Shown: positions 1-6,709 of the stretch, one piece after another
Numbering within the stretch: the first letter of the stretch is position 1
Layout of the letters: each line of letters starts with the position of its first letter
Translations under genes and position numbers: made by a program
From: an uncultured Burkholderiales bacterium
GTDB lineage: Bacteria > Pseudomonadota > Gammaproteobacteria > Burkholderiales > Burkholderiaceae_E
Assembly (NCBI GenBank): GCA_903831925.1
Contig: CAIKZV010000334.1
Coordinates: forward strand, 1 to 11,619
Length of the DNA: 11,619 bases
Reading direction: 5' to 3'
Notes under the pieces: model-generated
Told to the model about the DNA's origin: nothing
The model's input: only the letters and a program-made list of their open reading frames with translations
Database searches by the model: none

Positions 1-15
1 CTTCGATCAACCTGA

Positions 16-95
16 TCAGCGCCCGAAGTCGCTGACCAGGTCCTAAGTCAGCGCCTGAGTGAGGACCGACAGCGATCGCGTCGACGCCATCGGTC
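16..95. repeat. Cluster of short direct and inverted repeats after the CoA-transferase gene
   Basis: TCAGCGCC occurs at 16-23 and 48-55; GCTGAC (31-36) and GTCAGC (47-52) form an inverted pair; GACCGA (64-69) and TCGGTC (90-95) form another that encloses the palindromes GCGATCGC (72-79) and GCGTCGACGC (78-87). The second pair overlaps the stop codon of the minus-strand gene. No T tract on the minus strand follows, so an intrinsic terminator is not supported. Could be a Rho-dependent end or operators of a gene outside the window. Confidence 0.25.
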
Positions 96-1275
96 AGATA
101 ACCGAGCGCTCCCGCATGCCGGCGATGTCCTGGGCGCTGTAGCCCAACTCGCTCAGCACCTCGTTCGTATGCTCGCCAAGCTGCGGCGGGCGGGTGCGCG
201 GCACAGCGTGGGTTTCGGACATCCACAGCGGCACTGCGGCAACCGGCGCCGGGCGAGGCAAACCCGGATAGTCGGTGTCCTGAAGCACCCCGAGGGCGCA
301 CACCTGCGGATGGTCGAGTGTCTCCTGAGGCTTGAGCACCGGCGCGCAGGGAATCATTGCATCGCCCAGAATCTGCACGATGTCATCGGCCTTGCGATCG
401 GCACACCAGCGCCCCATGCGCTCGCTGATGATCTCGGCATGGCGCCCGCGATCGTCATCGGTTGCAAAGCGCGTGTCAGTCAGCCATTCGGGTTCGCCCA
501 TCAGCCTGGCCCAGCGCTTGTAGAGCGGATTGCCGGTCACTGCCACCAGAACCCAGCCGTCTTTGGCCCGGTAGATATCGGACGGCGCTGCCGTCTGGCC
601 TCGGTTGCCGGTCGGAATCCGATCGGGTTTGACCACTGCCTGTTCGATCAGCGAGGCGTTGTTGACGGTGAGCGCGGTCGCCAGCAGGGCGCCCTGGATG
701 ATCTGTCCCTTGCCGGTCTTCTGGCGCTCCATCAGCGCTGCCATCGTGCCGAATGCGCAATGCAGGGCGGTGCCGAAATCGACCCAGGGGGCCGATGAGC
801 GATAGGGTTGATCGGGCTCGCCGGTCATGTAGACCGCGCCCGACATTACCTGGCCGATGCCGTCAAAGCCCACGTTCTTACTCATCGGGCCGACCGGACC
901 GAAGGCGGTGTTGGTGACGAAAATAAGGTCCGGTTTGTAATTGCACAGCGTCTGATAGTCGAGACCCAGCGAGACCAGCGTCGCGGCCGGCAGGTTGGCG
1001 ATCACGACATCGGCGGTTTTGACCATGCGCTCGACAACCTGGCGTCCTTCGGGCGACGCCGGATCGAGCGTGACCGAACGCTTGTTGCGGTTCATCTGCA
1101 GAAACAATGCCCCGACCCCGCCGCCCACCTGAGCCGGAAAGCGATCCTCGCTGCCATCACGCTTTTCGATGCGGATCACATCAGCGCCATATTCGGCGAG
1201 CAGCGCACCGCAATAAGGGCCCGCGATATAGCGGCCAAAGTCCAGAACACGAATCCCCTGCAGCACTGCGGCCAT
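94..1275 (-). CDS. Family III (CaiB/BaiF) CoA-transferase, single domain
   Basis: A 393-residue protein of the family III CoA-transferases, cytosolic enzymes that move CoA from an acyl-CoA donor to a carboxylic acid acceptor. Seen: the N-terminal nucleotide-fold signature with IAGPYCGALLAEYGADVIRIEK-like spacing (about residues 17-38), NRNKRSVTLD at 62-71, and Asp166 in PWVDFGTA. Asp166 lies where the family's catalytic Asp (169 in formyl-CoA transferase) is expected, ahead of the usual GTMAALMERQKTGKGQ stretch. Length is normal for the family (about 380-430), so the gene looks intact. The ATG is preceded by a strong AGGAG ribosome site 7 nt upstream. It is the last gene of a minus-strand operon, 27 bp after the two-domain CoA-transferase. 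Family assignment is firm; the substrate is unknown, and the neighbouring kinase suggests a hydroxy acid or similar (inference). Confidence 0.93.
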   Translation of the reverse strand: MAAVLQGIRVLDFGRYIAGPYCGALLAEYGADVIRIEKRDGSEDRFPAQVGGGVGALFLQMNRNKRSVTLDPASPEGRQVVERMVKTADVVIANLPAATLVSLGLDYQTLCNYKPDLIFVTNTAFGPVGPMSKNVGFDGIGQVMSGAVYMTGEPDQPYRSSAPWVDFGTALHCAFGTMAALMERQKTGKGQIIQGALLATALTVNNASLIEQAVVKPDRIPTGNRGQTAAPSDIYRAKDGWVLVAVTGNPLYKRWARLMGEPEWLTDTRFATDDDRGRHAEIISERMGRWCADRKADDIVQILGDAMIPCAPVLKPQETLDHPQVCALGVLQDTDYPGLPRPAPVAAVPLWMSETHAVPRTRPPQLGEHTNEVLSELGYSAQDIAGMRERSVI

Positions 1276-1302
1276 GGCCGATCTCTCCTCTTTTGTGGAT
1301 GC

Positions 1303-3708
1303 TCAGTTCGCGCCGATCATAGCCTGCGGCGCCACGATATTTCGGCTGGGCGCCGGCTCGAAGCTGATGACGCCCTCGCGCAGCAGTTGCTGATAGCGCT
1401 CGGCACTGACCGAGGCGCGACTGCCAAGCACCTCCCAGCTGTGTTCACCCAGCAGCGGCGCCGGACGTCGGGCACCCAGCCGCTTGCCGTCGCGCACGAT
1501 CGACAGACCGGCCTGTCGCTGTGGCCCCGAAAAGGCCCGCTCCAGATCGATGAAGAAGTCGGCCCGCTCGAAGTGCTCGACATTGAAGAGGGTCTCGGCA
1601 TGCACGATCGGTGCCGCCGCAATCCCTGCCGACTGCAACGCAGCGGCAGCCTGTTGCGGGTCCTGTTGACGACTCCATGCCGCGATCGCCGCATCGATCT
1701 CGTCTTCGCGCGTCCGCCGCGCCGACAACTCGCGCAAGGAGCCGTCGTCGGCCCAGTCGGGGCGTCCGATCAGGCGCGCGAGCGCTGCAAACGAGGCGGC
1801 ATCGTCGATCGCCAGCGCAAGCCAGCGATCGGTGCCCCCCGCCGGATAGATACCGTGCGGCGCCATTGCCGCATGGCGATTGCCCCGCCGCACGGGGCTG
1901 GCTGCATCGATCTGATGCGCGAGCAGGGACGGCGTCGTGAACTGGAGCATCGCCTCGACCATGCTCAGATTCACATACTCACCTTTGCCGGTGCGGCGTC
2001 TGCTGATCAGCGCGGTCAGCGCAGCCGCACAGCCGAAGAGGCCACCCACCGGATCACCGAACGCCAGATGCGCCATGGTCGGCGGCGCATCGGCAAAGCC
2101 CATGAAGCTCGGCACGCCTGCGCCCTGTTCGAGGGTCGAGCCGTAGGCCCGGGTATCCGACCAGTCATTGCCGGTACCGAAGGCCGACATCGACAGCATC
2201 ACGATGTCGGGCCGCGCCGCGGACGCCTTCGCATAACCGAGGCCGAGCTTTTCCATCACGCCTGAGGCCTGGTTCTCGACGATCACGTCGGCACCCGCGA
2301 TCAGTGTCAGCGCCAGTTCGCGACCGGTGTCAGTGGTGAGGTCGATGCTGACACCACGCTTGCCGCGGTTGAGCGCGCAAAAGCCCTTGGCGTTTTCGTG
2401 GCCGCGTTCGCGGATGTACTCGGGCGTCCAGTTCACGCCTCGCCACCAGTCGGGATATCGCGCGGCCTCGATCTTGATGACATCGGCGCCGAGATCGGCC
2501 AGCAGGCGACTGGCCAGCGGTCCGGCCCAACCCATGGCGAAGTCGACCACGGTGAGTCCGGCCAGCGGCGCATCGTCTTTGACCGCGCCGGGCGCGGCGG
2601 CGGCTGCATGAGCGGCGAAGGCCGCATCCCGATCCGACGACGTCGATGCATCGAGGTCACGGCGAACCGGCGTGCCGGTCAGGCTGAATGGGGTGCGCGG
2701 CACCCGCAGGGTCTGCTCACCGATGCGAACCGTGGCCAGCGACTCGCGGATCTTGAAGATCGGGTGCTCGAGGATGCCCTGGGCATCGGGCACCACCACG
2801 ATCGGCACCTTGTGCTGCCGACCGAGTGCGGCCCATTCCGATGCCGGGCGCGAGGCGAGCGCGCGGATCAGTGCGGCTTCGACCTCGTCCTGACGGGCGA
2901 ATCGAAGCTCGCGGGTCACCAGACCGACATCGGCGGCCTGCTCACGCAGATCGAGCGCCTTGCACAGCGAACGCCACTGATCGGGGGTGGTCACGGTGAT
3001 GCCGACCCAGCCGGTCTTGCAGGGATAGACACCTACCGGGGAATTGGGTGAAAAGCGATTCAGGCCGCAGCGCTGCATCGGAATGCCGTCGCGCTCGAAG
3101 AAATGCATGTGCATTTCGCTCAGCACCATATAGGCCTCGAGGATGCTGATCTCGAAATGGCGAGCGACACCGGTCGGCGGCGCGAGCACCGCCGCGCAGG
3201 CCGCGATATAGGCAGTGACGCCGCCAAAGACACTGGCCTGACGGTCACCGAAAAAGGTCGGTGGCCCCTCGGTTCGCCCGGCCATCTGAGGCATGCCGCT
3301 GAGCGCCTGGATCACCAGATCATTGCCCTTCCAGTCGCGAAAGGGTCCATCGCCCCGACCGAACCAGCTGAGCGCGATGGTGGCGATGCGCGGGCTGAGC
3401 GAGTCGGGGTCGATATTGCAGGCCTCGCCGATCAGCACGAGGTCGGCCTGAGCGCACAAGCGGGCGATCGACTGCAACTCGCTGCCGGTATCAGTCACCA
3501 CTTTGCCGGCACGCAGATAAGCGCCATAAGCGACTTCGGTGGCATCGTCAGTACGCACCACACCCGCCATCGGATCGGACCCGGTGGGCACGGCGACGGT
3601 CACGGTTGCGCCGGCATCGACCAGCAGCCGGCCGCAATAAGCGCCTGCTGCACCACCGCCGATCTCGATCACGCTCAGGCCCGACAAGGGCAACTGCTCT
3701 GGGGTCAT
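1303..3708 (-). CDS. Two-domain fused family III CoA-transferase
   Basis: An 801-residue protein, twice the normal length, made of two tandem CaiB/BaiF units. The C-terminal unit (about 381-790) is canonical: LAGLTVVDFAMGWAGPLASR near 382-401, LADLGADVIKIEAA, CALNRGKRGVSIDL near 444-457, and Asp552 in AFGDPVGG at the expected catalytic place. The N-terminal unit (about 7-345) is more divergent. It keeps a glycine-rich IEIGGGAAGAYCGRLL start and an Asp at the equivalent position (Asp155 in FFGDRQAS), but its NRNKRSV-type motif is replaced by YLRAGKVV. An Ala-rich linker (about 361-375) joins them. Family III enzymes work as interlocked dimers and some, such as BbsEF, use two different subunits, so this may be a one-chain version of such a pair (inference). 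The start lies 7 bp after the kinase stop with no clear ribosome site, suggesting translational coupling. Confidence 0.9.
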   Translation of the reverse strand: MTPEQLPLSGLSVIEIGGGAAGAYCGRLLVDAGATVTVAVPTGSDPMAGVVRTDDATEVAYGAYLRAGKVVTDTGSELQSIARLCAQADLVLIGEACNIDPDSLSPRIATIALSWFGRGDGPFRDWKGNDLVIQALSGMPQMAGRTEGPPTFFGDRQASVFGGVTAYIAACAAVLAPPTGVARHFEISILEAYMVLSEMHMHFFERDGIPMQRCGLNRFSPNSPVGVYPCKTGWVGITVTTPDQWRSLCKALDLREQAADVGLVTRELRFARQDEVEAALIRALASRPASEWAALGRQHKVPIVVVPDAQGILEHPIFKIRESLATVRIGEQTLRVPRTPFSLTGTPVRRDLDASTSSDRDAAFAAHAAAAAPGAVKDDAPLAGLTVVDFAMGWAGPLASRLLADLGADVIKIEAARYPDWWRGVNWTPEYIRERGHENAKGFCALNRGKRGVSIDLTTDTGRELALTLIAGADVIVENQASGVMEKLGLGYAKASAARPDIVMLSMSAFGTGNDWSDTRAYGSTLEQGAGVPSFMGFADAPPTMAHLAFGDPVGGLFGCAAALTALISRRRTGKGEYVNLSMVEAMLQFTTPSLLAHQIDAASPVRRGNRHAAMAPHGIYPAGGTDRWLALAIDDAASFAALARLIGRPDWADDGSLRELSARRTREDEIDAAIAAWSRQQDPQQAAAALQSAGIAAAPIVHAETLFNVEHFERADFFIDLERAFSGPQRQAGLSIVRDGKRLGARRPAPLLGEHSWEVLGSRASVSAERYQQLLREGVISFEPAPSRNIVAPQAMIGAN

Positions 3709-3715
3709 GGCAGGC

Positions 3716-4762
3716 TCACGCGGATGTTTTCAGTCCGAGCAGGCGGGCCGCTCGCTCGACGCGTCTGGGAATCGATGCCTTGTAGGCCTCGAGGTCGATC
3801 GGCTCGTCCTGCGAACCCTGCTGCCCGCCGAGGTAGCGCGCATAGACCCCTTCACCGATGCTTGCGAGCCGCCACTGCGCGAAGGCACGGTAATAGTCGA
3901 CCGACGCGAGCGACACGCCCATCGAGTCGGCATAGAGGCCGGCCATCTCGTCCTGGGTCAGGAAGCCCTCCAGGCCGGTGGTCGCCGGATCGCCGCCCTG
4001 CCCCGGATCGGACGGGTCGTACCAGTAACCCAGCAATCCGCCGAGATCGGCCATCGGCTCACCCAGCGTGCACAACTCCCAGTCGAGGACGCCGACGACC
4101 GGACCAGAGGGGTCCATCATGCAGTTGGAGAGTCGATAGTCGCCATGCGCGATGGTGGCTGGCGACTGCGCCGGCATCCGCGCTGCCAGCGCATCGCGCA
4201 CGGTATCGAAAAGCGGCAGATCGCGGGTGCGCGATTGCTCCCACTGGCCGGACCAGCGCTTGAGCTGGCGCTCGACATAGCCTTCGCGCTTGGCCAGGTT
4301 GCCAAGGCCAATCGCATCGACATCGACCCGGTGCAGCTTGCACAGCGTCTCGATCAGCGAATGGCACATGATTTTGCGCGCCTGCGCAGTCACCGTACGG
4401 CCAACCTCGATATCGCGCACCACGACACCGTCGAGAAAATGCATGACATAGAAATCACGATCGTTGACCGCCGGGTCCTGACACAGACCGACCATGCGGG
4501 GAACCGGCACCTCGGTCTCGGCCAGCGCAGACATCAGACGGTGTTCTCGCGCCATGTCGTGCGCACTTGGCAACAGCTTGCCCAGCGGCGGACGTCGCAG
4601 CACGAACCGCCGACCGGCAGCGTCGGTGACCATGAAAGTCATGTTCGATCGACCACCGGCAATCAGCTTGAAGGCGAGCGGCAGTGTCAGGGGTGTTCGG
4701 TCGGCCATCCAGGCGCTGACGCGCTCGATATCGATGCCTTCGATGTTTCTTGGTTCGTTCAC
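3716..4762 (-). CDS. ACAD10/LvaA-like phosphotransferase (APH family kinase)
   Basis: A 348-residue aminoglycoside-phosphotransferase-fold kinase, first gene of the minus-strand operon. Seen: the nucleotide-loop region GGRSNMTFMV (36-45), FVLRRPP (53-59), the catalytic loop HGDYRLSN (206-213, Asp208 as base and Asn213 as metal ligand) and the metal-binding DWE (227-229). The pattern and length match the bacterial kinases related to the N-terminal part of human ACAD10/11 and to LvaA, which phosphorylate 4-hydroxyacyl-CoA during hydroxy acid breakdown. That is family knowledge; activity here is inferred from the CoA-transferases downstream. An open frame runs back to 4990, but GTG at 4762 is chosen because GGGAGG (4768-4773) lies 5 nt upstream, the length fits the family, and the upstream residues look like non-coding translation. 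Antibiotic resistance is unlikely given the context. Confidence 0.88.
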   Translation of the reverse strand: MNEPRNIEGIDIERVSAWMADRTPLTLPLAFKLIAGGRSNMTFMVTDAAGRRFVLRRPPLGKLLPSAHDMAREHRLMSALAETEVPVPRMVGLCQDPAVNDRDFYVMHFLDGVVVRDIEVGRTVTAQARKIMCHSLIETLCKLHRVDVDAIGLGNLAKREGYVERQLKRWSGQWEQSRTRDLPLFDTVRDALAARMPAQSPATIAHGDYRLSNCMMDPSGPVVGVLDWELCTLGEPMADLGGLLGYWYDPSDPGQGGDPATTGLEGFLTQDEMAGLYADSMGVSLASVDYYRAFAQWRLASIGEGVYARYLGGQQGSQDEPIDLEAYKASIPRRVERAARLLGLKTSA

Positions 4763-4821
4763 TTCGGCCTCCCGTGCCGTCGCCAATGCCTGATGACTGC
4801 CCTTTGCGGGGTCGTGATCAT
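4759..4821 (-). CDS. Possible 20-aa leader peptide coupled to the kinase gene
   Basis: A short frame encoding MITTPQRAVIRHWRRHGRPK. Its ATG (4819-4821) has a perfect AGGAG (4828-4832) 6 nt upstream, and its TGA stop overlaps the GTG start of the kinase in the four bases GTGA, the classic arrangement for translational coupling. The peptide is strongly basic and carries RHWRRHGRPK near its end. It could be a regulatory leader, a coupling device, or a chance frame. No similarity to any known leader was recognised. Evidence is limited to the ribosome site and the overlap. Confidence 0.4.
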   Translation of the reverse strand: MITTPQRAVIRHWRRHGRPK

Positions 4822-4842
4822 GGCGGTCTCCTGTCGATTTGC

Positions 4843-4881
4843 GGTGTTCGTCAGCCACTTTCCTGCACGACTGACGACACC
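4843..4881. repeat. Bulged 11-bp inverted repeat upstream of the kinase operon
   Basis: Arms GGTGT(t)CGTCAG at 4843-4854 and CTGACGACACC at 4871-4881 are complementary over 11 bp with one bulged T, separated by 16 nt. The repeat ends 21 bp before the leader-peptide ATG on the minus strand. It could be a two-half-site operator for a regulator, or an RNA hairpin in the operon leader. No poly-U follows, so it is not an intrinsic terminator by itself. Confidence 0.45.
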
Positions 4882-4951
4882 TTGCGGTTGAGTCTACCCT
4901 CTGGCCGGCGCCGGGCGCTCGTGCGGCAATCAGCGTTGTCGCCAGCTTGAC

Positions 4952-4967
4952 GGCATTCCGGAACGCC
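4952..4967. promoter_or_regulatory. Near-perfect 16-bp palindrome, possible operator
   Basis: GGCATTCCGGAACGCC is symmetric at 14 of 16 positions (one A/C mismatch pair) around the perfect core TTCCGGAA. It lies in the 238-bp region between the divergent kinase and DUF35 genes, a likely place for a shared operator. It overlaps a TTGACG hexamer (4947-4952), but no convincing -10 element follows at normal spacing. No regulator gene is in the window, so the binding protein is unknown. Confidence 0.35.
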
Positions 4968-5059
4968 CCGCCGCCGCGATCTGCCGGCATTCACCAAGCG
5001 CATCGGTTGAGCCCGGTAAGATCGAAGGATTACCCGACGACTGATCAGGAGACAGCCCC

Positions 5060-5488
5060 ATGAGCACCAAGCCAGCCCCGGCCGCCAAAGCGGTACCGGT
5101 GCCCACCCCTGTCACAAAGCCCTACTGGGAAGCGACCCAGGCCGGTGAACTGCGCATCCCGCACTGCACCGATTGCGGCAAGCATTTCATGTATCCGCGT
5201 CCGCGCTGCCCCTATTGCGCGTCGGCCAATCTGACCTGGGTCAAGACCGCCGGTCGCGGCACCCTCTACTCCTATGTCATCAACCACATGGCGGCGCCGG
5301 GCTGGGAAGGCGAAGTGCCTTATGTCATTGCCGTGGTCAAGCTCAATGAAGGCCCGCGCATGCTGTCGAACCTGGTTGGCGTCCCGGCAGACCCTGCCGC
5401 CCTGACACTCGACATGCCGCTCGAAGTGGTCTTCGAGCCACGCGGCAACGTCATGCTGCCGCTGTTCAAGCCGGCCGCAGCCGCCTAA
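5060..5488 (+). CDS. Zn-ribbon/OB-fold (DUF35) acyl-CoA-associated protein
   Basis: A 142-residue protein with the standard two-part layout of the DUF35 family. A Pro/Ala-rich N-terminal tail (about 1-21) leads into a helix with YWEATQAGELRI. A rubredoxin-like zinc ribbon follows with four cysteines as CTDC (36, 39) and CPYC (50, 53), then an OB fold starting near TAGRGTLYSYVINH. Members partner with thiolase-superfamily enzymes and are thought to channel or hold the CoA substrate, as in archaeal thiolase/HMG-CoA synthase and in the steroid aldolase Ltp2-ChsH2(DUF35). The thiolase-like gene starts only 11 bp downstream, which strongly supports a complex here. The start has AGGAG 8 nt upstream (5047-5051). 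It is the first gene of the plus-strand unit and diverges from the kinase operon. All four ligand cysteines are present; family assignment is secure. Confidence 0.92.
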   Translation: MSTKPAPAAKAVPVPTPVTKPYWEATQAGELRIPHCTDCGKHFMYPRPRCPYCASANLTWVKTAGRGTLYSYVINHMAAPGWEGEVPYVIAVVKLNEGPRMLSNLVGVPADPAALTLDMPLEVVFEPRGNVMLPLFKPAAAA

Positions 5489-5499
5489 GGAGCCGCCCC

Positions 5500-6645
5500 A
5501 TGAATCGCATGAAAATCGCCATTGCAGGCGCCGCCGAAACCGATCTCGGTGCCCTTCCCCACATGTCCGAGCTCGACCTGCGCGCCGATGCCGCCTATCG
5601 CGCGCTGGCCGATGCCGGGCTGACCATCGCCGATGTCGATGGCATCACCAGCGCTACCGAATCCCCGATCGATGTCGCGCACTACCTCGGTATCACGCCG
5701 TCCTGGTATGACGGCACCTCGGTGGGCGGCTGCTCGTTCCTTGTTCACGTGCGGCATGCGGCCGCTGCGATTCGTGCCGGCCTTTGCACGACGGTGCTGG
5801 TGCTGCACGGTGAATCGGGTCGCTCGCAGGTGGGTCGTCCGCCCCGTGTGCGTCCTGCCTCGAGCATGCTGGGTCAGTTCGAATTGCCCTATGGCGCATT
5901 CGCGCCGCCCAATATGTTCACCCTGCCGGTGATGCGTTACCTCAAGGACACCGGCACGACCCATGAGCAGCTTGCCGAAGTCGTGGTCGCGCAAAGCCAT
6001 TGGGCCGCCGGCAACCCCCGGGCCAGTCGCAACAAACTGCTCACCGTCCAGGATGTGATGGCATCGCCACTGATCGCCTATCCTTTCCACAAACTCGAAT
6101 GCTGCGTCGTCACCGACGGCGGCGGCGCGCTGGTCATTACCAGCGCCGATCGCGCACGCAATCTTCGCAACGCCGAGCGGCCGGTCTATCTGCTCGGCTC
6201 AGGCGAGGCCTGCGACAGCCCGATGGTCTCGCTGATGGACGACATGACCTCGTCCAAGGGCTTCAAGCGGGCCAGCAAGCAGGCCTTCGATGAATCCGGC
6301 ATCAAGCACGCCGATGTCGATCACCTCATGATCTACGACGCCTTCGCCCATCTGCCGCTCTATGGCCTGGAAGACCTCGGTTTCGTGGGTCGCGGTGAGG
6401 CCGGCGCCTTCATCCAGGCGGGTCACACCCGTCCCGGCGGCAAGCTGCCGCTCAACACCAACGGCGGCGGCATTCTTTACACCCACACCGGCATGTACGG
6501 CATGTTCGCCATCCTGGAGGCGGTGCGTCAGCTCCGAGGCGAGGCCTACAAACAGGTCGATGGGGTCAAGACCAGCGTGGTGCAGGGCGTGGGCGGCATG
6601 TTCACCGCGGCCGCGACACTGGTGCTGTCGAATCAGGAGCCCTGA
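5500..6645 (+). CDS. Thiolase-like (SCP2/lipid-transfer type) acyl-CoA enzyme
   Basis: A 381-residue member of the thiolase superfamily, of the SCP2-thiolase/lipid-transfer type. Seen: an N-terminal IAIAGAAETDLG start, helix SELDLRADAAYRALADAGL (23-41), Cys78 in GGCSF where the nucleophile loop is expected, VTDGGGALVI (204-213), IYDAF (278-282), and NTNGGGILYTHTGMYG (319-334), in which His329 matches the family GHP histidine. The second thiolase Cys motif near the C-terminus is absent: the matching region reads VQGVGGMFTAA (361-371). Tyr279 and Tyr333 sit near the predicted active site. With the DUF35 partner this resembles aldolases of the Ltp2 type as much as true thiolases, so retro-aldol or thiolytic side-chain cleavage are both possible (inference). 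AAGGAG lies 7 nt before the ATG; 11 bp follow the DUF35 stop. Confidence 0.9.
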   Translation: MNRMKIAIAGAAETDLGALPHMSELDLRADAAYRALADAGLTIADVDGITSATESPIDVAHYLGITPSWYDGTSVGGCSFLVHVRHAAAAIRAGLCTTVLVLHGESGRSQVGRPPRVRPASSMLGQFELPYGAFAPPNMFTLPVMRYLKDTGTTHEQLAEVVVAQSHWAAGNPRASRNKLLTVQDVMASPLIAYPFHKLECCVVTDGGGALVITSADRARNLRNAERPVYLLGSGEACDSPMVSLMDDMTSSKGFKRASKQAFDESGIKHADVDHLMIYDAFAHLPLYGLEDLGFVGRGEAGAFIQAGHTRPGGKLPLNTNGGGILYTHTGMYGMFAILEAVRQLRGEAYKQVDGVKTSVVQGVGGMFTAAATLVLSNQEP

Positions 6646-6656
6646 TCAGCAGGCCT

Positions 6657-6670
6657 GAGGCGACAGCCTC
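6657..6670 (+). other. Small hairpin between thiolase-like and MFS genes
   Basis: GAGGC-gaca-GCCTC forms a 5-bp stem with a 4-nt loop 12 nt after the thiolase-like stop. No T tract follows, so it is not a convincing terminator; it might stabilise the upstream message end. Low weight. Confidence 0.2.
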
Positions 6671-6709
6671 GCGCGGCGCCAGGCACCACCGTAACCGGAC
6701 GATTCAGCG

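Noticed and set aside
808..2265. Long plus-strand open frame of 485 codons
   Set aside because: It lies antisense to the two CoA-transferase genes, which have clear family motifs. Its translation is rich in Arg/His/Gln with no domain, as expected for a shadow frame in GC-rich DNA.
3716..4762. Aminoglycoside resistance gene
   Set aside because: The fold is shared, but the FVLRRPP and HGDYRLSN patterns and the acyl-CoA gene context fit the ACAD10/LvaA-like group.
3103..4891. Two overlapping long plus-strand frames (3103-4263 and 3707-4891)
   Set aside because: Both are antisense to the double CoA-transferase and the kinase, overlap each other, and show no recognisable motifs.
4947..4975. TTGACG as a sigma-70 -35 box for the DUF35 gene
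   Set aside because: The -10 position at 17-18 nt spacing reads GC-only sequence, so no promoter is supported here.
4763..4990. N-terminal extension of the kinase to 4990
   Set aside because: The extra residues lack family similarity, run through the divergent regulatory region, and a better start (GTG with GGGAGG) exists at 4762.
5485..6090. Minus-strand frame of 201 codons
   Set aside because: It is antisense to the thiolase-like gene, with a composition typical of a shadow frame.
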